Source: Chloroflexota bacterium (GTDB lineage Bacteria > Chloroflexota > Dehalococcoidia > UBA2979). From it: 38,733 bases of DNA. The DNA lies in contig JAPONQ010000063.1 in assembly GCA_026713865.1 (NCBI GenBank), forward strand, positions 1 through 38,733, written 5' to 3'. A program made the position numbers and the translations under genes. Below the pieces are notes generated by a model. It was not told where the DNA came from. It did no database searches and worked only from the letters and a program-made list of their open reading frames with translations. This document shows, piece after piece, positions 22,958 through 31,421 of this stretch. The number at the start of each line of letters is the position of its first letter. Position 1 is the stretch's first letter.

Positions 22958-24621
22958 CAGAACTCGCCGATCTCGCGGTAGCGCAGCCGCGAGATGAGGA
23001 GTGCGCTCGCCGCCGTGACGAGCATCAGGATGGTGGAGAGCGCCAGGGCCCGCCCGAGACCGCCGGGGCGCCCGAGCGCATCGAAGACGGCGATCGGAAG
23101 CGTGGCGAACTCGCGCCGGCGCAGGACCGACGTCGCCCCGAACTCGCCGAGCGAGATGGCGAAGGCGAAGACGGAGCCGGCGAGGACGCCCCGCGCCATC
23201 AGCGGCAGCTCGACGTAGCGCCACGCGCGCGCCGGCCCGGCCCCGAGCAGGCGCGCCGCCTCCCGGAGACGCGGATCCAGGGAGCGTCGCACGGCGAGCG
23301 TCGCGCGCAGCACGAAGGGGTAGGCGACGAGTGTGTGCGCAAAGAGGACGAGCCATGCGGATCCGCGCAGATCGTACCAGCCGCGATCGAAGGTCGTGAG
23401 GTACCCGAAGCCGAGCACGACCGCGGGGACGGCGAGGGGCAGCATCAACAGTGCATCCAGGAGCACGCCCCGCCGACCCGGCGTCCGCGCGACCGCCGCC
23501 GCGGCCGTCACGCCCAGCACGACGGCGAGCGCGGTGGCGGCGGCGGCGAAGGAGAGGCTCCAGCGCACCGCGTCTCCGGGCGCGATGAAGGAGACGCGAC
23601 CCGTCTCCGCGAAGAGCCGCTCGAAGTGCACAAGAGACGGCCCGTCGACCCCGACGGAGAGCGACCCCCACGCCAGCGCGGCGAGCGGGGCTCCCAGGTA
23701 GAGCGCCAGCAGCAGGCCCCCGCCGGCCGCGAGCGAGCGCGCTCGCCAGGAGAGAGCGGCGAGGGGAAGCGCTCGATCGGGGCGCTGCGTCCGGTGCGCG
23801 GCAATGCGCCGCTGCAGCCAGGCGTAGGCACCGAGGGCGCCGAGCGTCGCGCCGATCTGGAGCAGCGAGAGGATGGCTGCCTCGGGGAGCTCCACCAGGC
23901 GGACGGCGAGACGGAAGATGGTGACTTCGAGCGTGTCGAGCCCGGGCCCCCCGAGCACCAGCACCACGCCGAACGAGGTGAACGTGAAGAGGAAGACCAG
24001 GGCCGCCGCGGCCGCGACGGCCGGCCCGAGCGCCGGGAGCGTGACGTGGCGCACCACGGCGAGCGAGCCGGCGCCGAGCAGCCGCGCCGCCTCCTCCGGA
24101 CGGGGGTCGAGGTTTGCCCAGACGCCGCTCACCAGCCGCACCACGATCGCCACGTTGAAGAAGACGTGCGCCGCCAAGATCGCCCACAGCGTGCCGCGCG
24201 GATCGAGCCTGGGAAGACCGACGAGGGCGAGCCCGTCGGAGAGCCATCCCTGGGGACCGGCGAGCTGCAGGAACGCCACCGCGACGACGAGCGTCGGGAG
24301 CACGAACGGGACGGTGACGAGAGCGAGCGCCAGCCCGCGGCCGGGGAAGCGCACCAGGGCGAAGAGCGCCGCTCCGGGGAGGCCGACGGCGAGGGCGAGC
24401 ACGGTCGAGACCAGCGCCTGCGCGGTGGTGAAGCCCAGCCGCTCCCAGTAGAAGCGATCGCCGGCGACGGCGAGAACCGCCTCCCAGGAGGGGGCGCCGT
24501 CCGGCGCGACGCCCCGCCACAGGACCGCCGCGAGCGGCCAGGCGATCAGCACCGCGAGCGCGAGCGCGGCCGGGAGCCCCACGCGCCATACGCCGTCGCC
24601 GGCGCGCAGCCCGGGCTTCAC
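22957..24621 (-). CDS. thiP: Thiamine-type ABC transporter permease, two fused halves
   Basis: The 554-residue product has about twelve membrane helices arranged as two homologous halves. Each half carries the EAA motif that contacts the ATPase: EAARLLGAGSLAVVRHVTLP in the first and EAARLLGAGPARAWRYVELPL in the second. This fused arrangement is typical of ThiP and FbpB. I chose GTG at 24621 because it overlaps the upstream thiB stop by 4 bp (GTGA) and leads straight into a hydrophobic helix (GLPAALALAVLIAWPLAAVL). The longer in-frame extension lies inside thiB and is Arg/Gly-rich. A TPP riboswitch upstream of the operon supports thiamine or a thiamine precursor as substrate rather than iron. 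Confidence 0.87.
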   Translation of the reverse strand: MKPGLRAGDGVWRVGLPAALALAVLIAWPLAAVLWRGVAPDGAPSWEAVLAVAGDRFYWERLGFTTAQALVSTVLALAVGLPGAALFALVRFPGRGLALALVTVPFVLPTLVVAVAFLQLAGPQGWLSDGLALVGLPRLDPRGTLWAILAAHVFFNVAIVVRLVSGVWANLDPRPEEAARLLGAGSLAVVRHVTLPALGPAVAAAAALVFLFTFTSFGVVLVLGGPGLDTLEVTIFRLAVRLVELPEAAILSLLQIGATLGALGAYAWLQRRIAAHRTQRPDRALPLAALSWRARSLAAGGGLLLALYLGAPLAALAWGSLSVGVDGPSLVHFERLFAETGRVSFIAPGDAVRWSLSFAAAATALAVVLGVTAAAAVARTPGRRGVLLDALLMLPLAVPAVVLGFGYLTTFDRGWYDLRGSAWLVLFAHTLVAYPFVLRATLAVRRSLDPRLREAARLLGAGPARAWRYVELPLMARGVLAGSVFAFAISLGEFGATSVLRRREFATLPIAVFDALGRPGGLGRALALSTILMLVTAASALLISRLRYREIGEF

Positions 24622-25649
24622 CGGCGCATGATCTCCGTCCACTCGCGGACCCAGCGATCGATCTCCTCGGCGCTGGCGTCGAGCGCGGCGCTCTCCGCCC
24701 CCACCTCCGCCCAGCGCCACCAGTCGGGCGTGGAGGTGCCGGGGATCGCCGGGTAGACGAACATCGTCCCGGGAATCTGGGCCTGGAAGGCGTCGGAGAG
24801 CATGAAGTCGATGAAGGCTCCCGCCAGCTCGGGCTCCGCCGCTCCCGCGAGCACCCCGGCCGCCTCCACCTGGCGCAGGAGCGGCCACGCAGCGAGCGTC
24901 CTCGTCGGCGGCTCGTCGAGCTCGCCGAAGAAGACCTCGGCGGCCGGGCTCGAGGTATAGGAGACCACGAGCGGGCTCTCGCCGCCGTTGCGGGTGAACT
25001 CGGTGTAGTAGGCGGCCGTCCAGCCGTCCGTCACCCGGACGCCGTTCGCGCGCAGCGCCGCCCAGAACTCCTGCCAGCCCCCTTCGCCCAGGAGCGCCAC
25101 CGTCAGCGCCAGGAACTGAAGGCCGGGAGACGAGGTCGCCGGATCCTGGACCACGAGCGCCCCCCGCCAGCGCGGGTCCGCGAGGTCCTCGAGGCGCGAC
25201 GGGAGCTCGGCGAGCCCGGCCTCGAGATCGACGTTGATGTCGACGAAGCCGTAGTCGATCGGCGTCAGCTCGAGCGTGCCGCCCACCGCCTCCAGGAACT
25301 CCGCCGGCAGCTCGCCCCGGCGCCGCGCCTCATACGGCTCGAAGACACCGGCCTCCAGCGCGCGGTGGTACGAGAAGTTGTCGACGCCGAAGAGGAGATC
25401 CGCCTCGGGGTTGCCGGCATTGAGGATGGCGCGCGCGACGATCTCGTTCGCGTCGCCGCCCTCGATTAGCGTGACCGTGACGTCGTGCTCTTCCTCGAAG
25501 CGCGCGAGCAGCTCCTCCTCCATGTCGAACGAGTCGTGCGTCAGGACCGCGAGCGACCTGGGCTCGTCGTCGCCGCACGCCGCAGCGCCGAGCAGCAGCA
25601 AGCCGGCGACGACCGCGAACACAGGCACCAGCCGGTGGAAGCCGGACAT
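24618..25649 (-). CDS. thiB: Thiamine-type ABC transporter substrate-binding lipoprotein
   Basis: The 343-residue product has a signal peptide (VPVFAVVAGLLLLGAAAC) with a lipobox-type Cys followed by GDDEP. The mature part resembles TbpA/ThiB: LAVLTHDSFDMEEELLARFEEEHDVTV, ADLLFGVDNFSYHRALEAGVF, GALVVQDPATSSPGLQFLAL, and FVYPAIPGTSTPDWW near the end. It would capture thiamine at the outer face of the membrane and pass it to ThiP. The ATG at 25649 follows GGAGGAGGGGGTGCTG. The ribosome-binding site lies in a potential hairpin downstream of the riboswitch. Confidence 0.87.
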   Translation of the reverse strand: MSGFHRLVPVFAVVAGLLLLGAAACGDDEPRSLAVLTHDSFDMEEELLARFEEEHDVTVTLIEGGDANEIVARAILNAGNPEADLLFGVDNFSYHRALEAGVFEPYEARRRGELPAEFLEAVGGTLELTPIDYGFVDINVDLEAGLAELPSRLEDLADPRWRGALVVQDPATSSPGLQFLALTVALLGEGGWQEFWAALRANGVRVTDGWTAAYYTEFTRNGGESPLVVSYTSSPAAEVFFGELDEPPTRTLAAWPLLRQVEAAGVLAGAAEPELAGAFIDFMLSDAFQAQIPGTMFVYPAIPGTSTPDWWRWAEVGAESAALDASAEEIDRWVREWTEIMRR

Positions 25650-25654
25650 CAGCA

Positions 25655-25687
25655 CCCCCTCCTCCGCGCGACCGCCGGGGTAGGGGG
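25655..25687 (-). promoter_or_regulatory. Candidate riboswitch expression platform sequestering the thiB ribosome-binding site
   Basis: On the minus strand CCCCCT (encoded at 25682-25687) can pair with AGGGGG (25655-25660), which is part of the thiB Shine-Dalgarno region; the GGAGG lies in the loop. This fits translational control by TPP. No U-tract terminator is seen in the 130-bp leader. The fold is proposed by eye. Confidence 0.4.
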
Positions 25688-25779
25688 CTCCGGAGGCGGG
25701 GAACGACGCGAGCCGCGACGCTTCCCGCGACGCCAGCGCTCGACGCTCCGCTCTGCGGTGAGAGGGGGCCGGGGCCGAC

Positions 25780-25870
25780 GACCGCATCCCTACGCACGCA
25801 TCAACGTGATCAGGTTCAAGGGGTTGACGGCTCCCGGCCGCCTCTCAGCCCGCAGGCACCCCCAGCGGTC
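25780..25870 (-). promoter_or_regulatory. TPP riboswitch (THI element)
   Basis: Minus-strand sequence has all signature blocks of the thiamine-pyrophosphate aptamer: GGGGGTGCC, CTGAGA (encoded at 25843-25848), TTGAACCTGATCA (25807-25819) and GCGTAGGGA. A closing P1 helix is formed by GACCGC (25865-25870) and GCGGTC (25780-25785). It lies 130 bp upstream of thiB. TPP binding is expected to reduce expression of thiB-thiP-thiQ and the attached GAF gene. Confidence 0.96.
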
Positions 25871-25886
25871 ATCCTGATTCGCCGGG

Positions 25887-25916
25887 AGCGTGGCAGAGAG
25901 GACGGAGCGCGGTCAA
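25887..25916 (-). promoter_or_regulatory. Promoter of the thiamine operon
   Basis: Minus-strand TTGACC (25911-25916) and CACGCT (25887-25892) are separated by 18 nt. Transcription would start near 25880, about 10 nt before the riboswitch P1 helix. The spacing and position fit well. Confidence 0.55.
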
Positions 25917-25950
25917 GGCCGCCTCGGCGCAACGCGCCGCGGAATCGGCC

Positions 25951-27363
25951 TCAGTCCAGCTCCCTCATCCTCGGCACGAAGGCGATCACGGCCGCCGACG
26001 TCACAACCAGGGCCACCGCGACCGCCGCCATCACCCGCTGCACGCCGAACCACTCCGCGAGGACACCGATGAAGAAGGCGCCGATGAAGAGGAGCGAGAA
26101 CTGCGTCATGTAGACGGAGAGGACGCGCCCGCGGTAGCCCTCCTCCACGTACGCCTGCACCAGCACGTTCGAGAGCGAGAGCCTCCCGGCCGTGCCCACC
26201 CCCACCACGATCAGGATCAGGGAGGAGAGCCAGAAGCTGCTCGAGACCGCGAAGAAGAAGAGCGCGATCCCGGTGAGGAGTGAGCTCGCCATCAGGAGCA
26301 GGCCGCGCCGCCGGTCGGGGAGCGAGGCCACGGCGAGCGAGCCCCCGAGCGACCCGATGCCCGTGATCGAGAGGAAGAAGCCGAGCGAGCCGGCGCCGCC
26401 GCCGAAGACGGTCTCGACGAAGCCGGGAAGGATGATGATGTACGGCATCGCGAGCACGACGGTCACCAGGTTGACCGCGAGCAGCATGCGGATCGTCGGG
26501 TCGACGGTGATGTAGCGCACGGCATCGAGCGCGTCCCCGGTGGGGGAGCGGGCGCCGGAAGCGCCGTCGCGCGGCGCGGGGCTGGTCAGGCGGGTCGGGA
26601 TCGGCACGATGCCCAGGATCGCCACCAGGTAGAGGGCGGCCGTCACGCCGTAGCCCCAGTCGGCGCCGGCCCACGCCGTCAGCGCTCCGCCGGCGCCCGG
26701 CGCGAAGAGCCGCATCGACTGCATGCCGGCGCTGTTGAGCGCGATCGCGTTGGTGAGCCGACTGAGCGGGATGATGTCGGGGATCATCGACTGCCGGGCG
26801 GGCATCATCAGGGACATCACCACGCCCTGCACGACGGCGCTCGCGATCAGGTGCTCGACACGGAGCCAGCCGCCCGCCACGACCGCGGCGAGCACGACCG
26901 CGGTCGCCACGTTCACCACCTGGCCGGCCTGCACCACGTGCTTGCGCGGGAGCCGGTCGGCGAGGATGCCGCCGGGGAGCGAGAGCGCCAGCATCGGCGC
27001 GGCCTGCGCGAGCGACATCACGCCCAGCGCGGCGAATGAGCCGGTGAGGTCGAAGACGAGATAGCCGCGCAGCAGCTGCTGGAGCTGCATCGCGCCGGAC
27101 TGGCCCATCTGTCCGAGGAAGAACCAGCGGAAGACGGGCTCGCTGAGCGAGGCGAACGTCGTGCGGGCGAGCCGGTGGCCGCCGGCGGCCGCGGGCCGCA
27201 CGGCGGCGAGGGGGGGGGCGGCGGGGTCGAGTGCCGGCGCCGGACCGGGACCGGCGGCGGTCACGGGCGCTGCCGGCCGCGGCGGCCGGGCCGACGACGA
27301 GTGCCGGCTCGAACACGCGGAACGACCGGCCGCATCCTCTTCACGATGCAGCCATCGTGCCAC
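25951..27363 (-). CDS. MFS transporter (EntS-like/MFS_3 exporter)
   Basis: The product, up to 470 residues, has about twelve hydrophobic helices. FRWFFLGQMGQSGAMQLQQLLRGYLVF opens the first, the MFS loop GGILADRLPRKHV follows helix 2, and the inter-half loop carries SPTGDALDAVRYI. The layout matches MFS_3 exporters such as the enterobactin exporter. The start is not settled. GTG at 27363 gives an Ala/Pro-rich N-terminal extension of about 70 residues before the first helix, and a later in-frame GTG (27264) is possible. The exported compound is unknown. It follows the kinase-fusion gene by 34 bp, so they may share a transcript. Confidence 0.8.
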   Translation of the reverse strand: MARWLHREEDAAGRSACSSRHSSSARPPRPAAPVTAAGPGPAPALDPAAPPLAAVRPAAAGGHRLARTTFASLSEPVFRWFFLGQMGQSGAMQLQQLLRGYLVFDLTGSFAALGVMSLAQAAPMLALSLPGGILADRLPRKHVVQAGQVVNVATAVVLAAVVAGGWLRVEHLIASAVVQGVVMSLMMPARQSMIPDIIPLSRLTNAIALNSAGMQSMRLFAPGAGGALTAWAGADWGYGVTAALYLVAILGIVPIPTRLTSPAPRDGASGARSPTGDALDAVRYITVDPTIRMLLAVNLVTVVLAMPYIIILPGFVETVFGGGAGSLGFFLSITGIGSLGGSLAVASLPDRRRGLLLMASSLLTGIALFFFAVSSSFWLSSLILIVVGVGTAGRLSLSNVLVQAYVEEGYRGRVLSVYMTQFSLLFIGAFFIGVLAEWFGVQRVMAAVAVALVVTSAAVIAFVPRMRELD

Positions 27364-27397
27364 GGGCGGGCCCCCCGCGCCCGCCGCGCCCGTGCCG

Positions 27398-29023
27398 TCA
27401 CCTCCCCCGGCGTGTGAGCTCCTCCGCCACCGCCGCAGCGAGCGCGCCCGGCGGGCCGCCGGCGTCGAGGAGGAGTCGCGGCCCCTCGTCGGCGGCCGGG
27501 GGCTCGAAACGCTCGCGCTGGAGCCGGTAGACGGCCTCGTCGGCGTCGGAGACCCGCAGCGAATCCGAGCGCCGGGCGGCGATGCGGCCGAGCGCCGCCT
27601 GCTCGGAGAGGCGCAGCTCCACGGTGAGGAAGGGCGCCGCCTCCTCCTCCGCCACCCGCCGCGCCGCCGCCCGGTGCGCGGCCGAGGCGTGGGTCGCGTC
27701 GACGACCACCGGGCGGCCCGAGCGCAGGTGCGCCGCCGCGCGGCGGCGCAGCTCCCCGTAGGTCCGCTCCGTCATCTCCCGGCCGTAGAGCCCGGAGCCG
27801 GCCGGCACGCGCCGGCCGGCGGCGAGGGACGCCAGCTCGCGGCGCGTCGCATCCGATGAGAGGTAGGCGCAGCCGAGGCGGCCGGCCAGGGTTCCCCCGA
27901 GCACCGACTTGCCGCTCCCCGGCAGGCCGCAGAGCAGCACGAGTACCGGGGGCGCGCGGCGCCGGGCGTATTCCGCCGCCAGCGCAAAGTAGCGAGCGGC
28001 CGAGGCGCGGAGGCGCTCGCGAGCGACGGGGGGGATCTCCCGGGCGCGCGCTCCCAGCGACTCCACCTTCCCGCGGACGAACGCCCGCTGGCAGCGGTGG
28101 AGCGGCTGCAGGACGCCGAGCGCCTCGTCCCCGGAGCCGGCGATGTAGCGGCCCACCAGCTCGTCCCCGAGCGCCCCGTGGCCGAGCGCTTCGAGGTCCA
28201 TCGCCGGGAAGGCAAGGTCGTAGCCGACGTCCAGGTAGCGGAAGCGGTATCCCTCGCTGAACTCGATACCGTCCACCGCGAGCACGCGCGGCTCCCCACC
28301 GTCGGGGCCGGGGAGGAGGTAGATGTGCCGCGCCTGGAGGTCGCCGTGCCCCTCGACCACCCGTCCGGCGGCGGCCCGCTCGTCGAAGAGCGTGCCCTCC
28401 CGCTCCAGCGTCTCGTCGATGAAGGACATCGTCAGCGAGGCGTCGGCGGGCTCCCAGGTCTCCCCGATGTGGACGCGGGCCTCGTCCCGCTCGCGCTCCC
28501 ACCAGCTCCGCTCGGCGCGGACGCCGGCGAAGTCGGGCCCCCCCGGTGCACGCGCGGCCGCCCGGTGGAAGCGCAGCAGCGTCCGCGCCAGAAGCTCCGC
28601 GGCGGCGGCATCGGCGGCGCCGGATGCGAGGAGGCGATCGAGGGTGCGCTCGTCGGGGAGGCGCCGCATCTTCACGGCCCACTCGACGACGGTCCCGGCG
28701 CTCGCGGAGAGGCCGTGCTCCCGCGGGTCGACGACGTGGCGCCCCTGCGGGTGCATCACGATCGGGACGACCCCCAGGTAGACGCCGGGGGCGAGCCGCT
28801 CGTTGACTCGCACCTCCTCCCGGCAGAAGCGCTCGCGTGTCTCGAGCGAGAGCTGCTCGATGAAGCCGAAGTCGACCGGCTTCTTCGCCTTGTAGACGAA
28901 CTCCCCGGCGAGGAAGACGTAGGAAATGTGCGTCTGGACGAGCTCGACGGAGGGAGGACGGTGGGCATAGGCGCGCGGCGCGCACAGGTCGCGCACCCAC
29001 GCCGGGAGGCGAGGCTCGCTCAT
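27398..29023 (-). CDS. APH-like kinase domain fused to P-loop (AAA/zeta-like) kinase
   Basis: The 541-residue product has two parts. Residues about 1-340 resemble the aminoglycoside-phosphotransferase/choline-kinase-like family: FVYKAKKPVDFGF, VEGHGDLQARHIYLL (the HGDL catalytic loop) and VDGIEFSEGYRFRYLDVGYDLAF. Residues about 355-541 form a P-loop kinase: LLCGLPGSGKSVLGG (Walker A), PVVVDATHASAAHR and RLSEQAALGRIAARR, like gluconate-kinase/zeta-type NTPases. This two-domain arrangement is widespread in bacteria without an assigned substrate. The ATG at 29023 has no ribosome-binding site, and TACGGT ends 6 nt before it, predicting a leaderless mRNA. Confidence 0.87.
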   Translation of the reverse strand: MSEPRLPAWVRDLCAPRAYAHRPPSVELVQTHISYVFLAGEFVYKAKKPVDFGFIEQLSLETRERFCREEVRVNERLAPGVYLGVVPIVMHPQGRHVVDPREHGLSASAGTVVEWAVKMRRLPDERTLDRLLASGAADAAAAELLARTLLRFHRAAARAPGGPDFAGVRAERSWWERERDEARVHIGETWEPADASLTMSFIDETLEREGTLFDERAAAGRVVEGHGDLQARHIYLLPGPDGGEPRVLAVDGIEFSEGYRFRYLDVGYDLAFPAMDLEALGHGALGDELVGRYIAGSGDEALGVLQPLHRCQRAFVRGKVESLGARAREIPPVARERLRASAARYFALAAEYARRRAPPVLVLLCGLPGSGKSVLGGTLAGRLGCAYLSSDATRRELASLAAGRRVPAGSGLYGREMTERTYGELRRRAAAHLRSGRPVVVDATHASAAHRAAARRVAEEEAAPFLTVELRLSEQAALGRIAARRSDSLRVSDADEAVYRLQRERFEPPAADEGPRLLLDAGGPPGALAAAVAEELTRRGR

Positions 29024-29029
29024 TCCGCG

Positions 29030-29035
29030 ACCGTA
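29030..29035 (-). promoter_or_regulatory. -10 box (TACGGT), predicted leaderless
   Basis: Minus-strand TACGGT ends 6 nt before the ATG at 29023. No Shine-Dalgarno sequence fits between them. Confidence 0.5.
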
Positions 29036-29124
29036 GGGAGGGCGCTCGCCGGCCGTCAATCGAGCCGGCGCCGGGGATCGGTCCGGCCGCCGCATCGCTC
29101 GTCGCCGCTCTCGCCGCCGAGGGG

Positions 29125-29130
29125 TAGAGT
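29125..29130 (+). promoter_or_regulatory. Putative -10 box (TAGAGT) for the alpha/beta hydrolase
   Basis: TAGAGT lies 73 nt before the ATG at 29204, back-to-back with the minus-strand promoter at 29030. Confidence 0.4.
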
Positions 29131-29203
29131 GGCCGCCGGCGCCCTCGCTCAGACGCCGGGGGATCCGCGCGCGGGATGGCGCGAGCGGCGCGCGGGGCGG
29201 GTA

Positions 29204-30139
29204 ATGGATCCGACGCAGCACTTCTTCCAGTCGCAGCGGCTCCGGCTCTCGTACTGGTCGTGGGGCCCGGTCGCCGACCCCGGCGAGGAATCGCAGCCGC
29301 CGCTCGTTCTGGTGCACGGCGGGCGCGACCACGCGCGATCGTGGGACGCCGTGGCGGAGGCCTTCCGCGGCGACTACCACGTCGCGGGCTACGACCTTCG
29401 CGGTCACGGCGACTCGGAGTGGGCGGCGGGAAGCCACTACAGCGTCGGTGACCATCTGCTCGATCTGATCGCCTTCGTCGACGTGCTCGGCGGCCGCGCC
29501 TCCGTGATCGGCCACTCCTTCGGCGGCCTTCTCGTCACGCTCGCCGCCGGCCTCTTCCCGGAGCGCTTCGAGCGGGTCGTCGCCATCGAGGGCAGCGGGG
29601 CGCGCATCCATCGCCGGCGCGACGCGACGCCGGCCGCGCTCCGCGAATGGGTCGAGCGCACCCGCGGGTACGAGCGCCGGATGCCGCGCGTCTACCCCTC
29701 GGTCGAGGCCGCGGCGGAGCGGATGCGCCAGGTCAACCCCCGCCTCTCACGCGAGCTCTCCGTCCACCTCGCGCGCCACGCCACGCGGCCCGCGGCGGAA
29801 CCCGCGGCTGCCCGGCACGGCGGAGAAGGCGGATACATCTGGAAGTTCGACAACTGGGTCGACGCCCGGCCACCGGTCGAGCTGAGGCCGGAGGAGGCGG
29901 AGGCGATCTGGGCGGAGGTGCGCGTCCCCGTGCTGCTCCTGATCGGAGCCGATTCCCACCAGCGCGGCCACCAGGACCCCGAGGACGCCGGCTTCTTCGC
30001 CGACGGGAGGGCCCTGGTGATTGAGCGGGCGGGGCACTGGCCGCACCATGACCGCACCGCGCTCGTGGTGGACCTGATCGGGCGTTTCCTCAGCGGCGGC
30101 GAGCCGGCTCTCCCTCCGGAGACCGGCCACGCCTCCTGA
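29204..30139 (+). CDS. Alpha/beta-hydrolase
   Basis: The 311-residue product has the alpha/beta-hydrolase core: LVLVHGGRDHARSWDAVAEAF with the oxyanion HGG, YDLRGHGDSEW, the nucleophile elbow VIGHSFGGLL, a lid region rich in Arg, a late acid segment LLIGADSHQ, and the catalytic His in ERAGHWPHHDRT. It could be an esterase, a lactonase, or a C-C or epoxide hydrolase. No signal peptide is present. The ATG at 29204 has only a weak GGGGCGGG upstream. It is divergent from the kinase-fusion gene and is followed after 197 bp by the luciferase-like oxidoreductase. Confidence 0.85.
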   Translation: MDPTQHFFQSQRLRLSYWSWGPVADPGEESQPPLVLVHGGRDHARSWDAVAEAFRGDYHVAGYDLRGHGDSEWAAGSHYSVGDHLLDLIAFVDVLGGRASVIGHSFGGLLVTLAAGLFPERFERVVAIEGSGARIHRRRDATPAALREWVERTRGYERRMPRVYPSVEAAAERMRQVNPRLSRELSVHLARHATRPAAEPAAARHGGEGGYIWKFDNWVDARPPVELRPEEAEAIWAEVRVPVLLLIGADSHQRGHQDPEDAGFFADGRALVIERAGHWPHHDRTALVVDLIGRFLSGGEPALPPETGHAS

Positions 30140-30336
30140 CCGGCGCGGGAGAGGGGCCCGGGACCGCGCGCCACGCTCGCTCCCCGCTGAGGCGCGGAGC
30201 CCGGGAGAGCCGATGAGGGCGCGGCCACGGCGCGTCGGCCACCGCCGCCCGGGAGCCTGACCGGGGGCGGGCGATCGCGGCGGACGGCGCGCCGGGAGCG
30301 GGCAGCGGGGGCGAGCGGCCGGGGAGGGACGATTCG
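30140..30336. other. 197-bp intergenic stretch, no feature found
   Basis: The gap between the alpha/beta hydrolase and the luciferase-like gene is very GC-rich with short GC repeats. I see no TANNNT promoter of the local style, no strong hairpin with a T-run, and no small ORF with a ribosome-binding site. Confidence 0.5.
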
Positions 30337-31392
30337 ATGCGCTACGGGATCCAGCTCGCCTCGCCCGGTGCCTACGACTCGGCGGCGCTGGCGCGTGCCG
30401 CCGAGGAGGCCGGACTCGACGACGCCTTCGTCGCGGCGACCGGGTTCTACGTCGCGGTGCCCGGGCTGATCGCCGCCACGACGCGTATCCGCGTCGGGAC
30501 CGGGATCATCCCGCTCTTTCACGGCACGCCCTTCCTGCACGCCGCGACCGCGCTGCAGCTGCAGAAGCTGGCGCGCGGACGCTTCGTCCTCGGCGTCGGC
30601 TCGCAGACGAAGGGGCAGGTGCGGCGTATGGCCGGTGCGGAGATCGACCGCCCCGCGATGCGATCGCGCGACATGATCCGCGCCATCCGGGCGTTGATGG
30701 GAGGCGAGACCTACGCGGGTGAGTACTACCGCTCCGACCCACCGGGCGGCTTCGGACTGGAGCCCGGTGCCGAGCCACCTCCGCCCATCTACCACTCCGG
30801 CGTGAACCCCCTGAACCTGCGGGTGGCCGGCGAGGTGGCCGACGGGCTGGGCGGCCACCCGATCTTCACGCCGCGCTACCTCGACGAGGTCGTGGAGCCC
30901 CAGGTCGCTCTCGGGCTCTCCCGCGCCGGCCGCGACCGCTCCTCCTTCGACCTCTGCGTCGCCCCGATGGTGTGGGTGGCGGACGGGCAGCACCCCCGCG
31001 CCCAGGGCGAGCGGATCGCGCGGCGCGCCCTCTCCTTCTACTTCTCCACGCGCGCCTACGGCGGCTTCATGGCGCTCCACGGGTGGGACCGCGAGCGCGA
31101 GGCGATCCGCGCCATCTGGGAGCGGGCGCAGGCGCGGGGCAGGCAAGTCGACCCGGCCGAGATGGAGGCGGTGATCCCGGACGCGATGGTCGAGACGGCG
31201 TGCCTCGTCGGCAGCGCCTCCGAGGTTCGCGACATGCTCCGGGAGCGCTTCGCTGGCCGCGCCGACACCGTCCTCGTCTACTCGCTGCACGATTCCTACC
31301 TGCGCGGCCGGGAGGAGGGCGGCGTGAGCGGAGCGAACTTCCTGCGGGCCATAGAGGCCGTGGCGCCGCTGGCGGCGGAGGCGAGGCGCTGA
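30337..31392 (+). CDS. Luciferase-like (LLM) flavin/F420-dependent oxidoreductase
   Basis: The 351-residue product is a TIM-barrel luciferase-like enzyme: MRYGIQLASPG at the N-terminus, AARAAEEAGLD-type helix, IAATTRIRVGTGIIPLFHGTPF, ALQLQKLARGRFVLGVGSQTKG, YAGEYYRSD, PPPIYHSGVNPLNLRVAGEVADGLGGHPIFTP, and LVGSASEVRDMLRERFAG near the end. Such enzymes oxidise or reduce substrates with FMNH2 or F420. The pattern RFVLGVGSQ and the insert after GVN look more F420-like, but this is inference. GGGAGGGACGATTCG precedes the ATG at 30337. Confidence 0.87.
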   Translation: MRYGIQLASPGAYDSAALARAAEEAGLDDAFVAATGFYVAVPGLIAATTRIRVGTGIIPLFHGTPFLHAATALQLQKLARGRFVLGVGSQTKGQVRRMAGAEIDRPAMRSRDMIRAIRALMGGETYAGEYYRSDPPGGFGLEPGAEPPPPIYHSGVNPLNLRVAGEVADGLGGHPIFTPRYLDEVVEPQVALGLSRAGRDRSSFDLCVAPMVWVADGQHPRAQGERIARRALSFYFSTRAYGGFMALHGWDREREAIRAIWERAQARGRQVDPAEMEAVIPDAMVETACLVGSASEVRDMLRERFAGRADTVLVYSLHDSYLRGREEGGVSGANFLRAIEAVAPLAAEARR

Positions 31393-31421
31393 GCCCGGGC
31401 GGCCCCGCACCGCAGCGCTGC

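Noticed and set aside
21794-24589. 932-codon minus-strand frame fusing permease-region and ATPase sequences
   Set aside because: Only its last part is the real ThiQ. The front part is an off-frame reading of the permease, and TGATG at 22957-22959 gives the true start.
21791-25649. Iron(III) importer identity for the ABC operon
   Set aside because: The fused permease is also typical of iron uptake, but the TPP riboswitch and ThiB-like QDPATSSPGLQF motif favour thiamine or a precursor.
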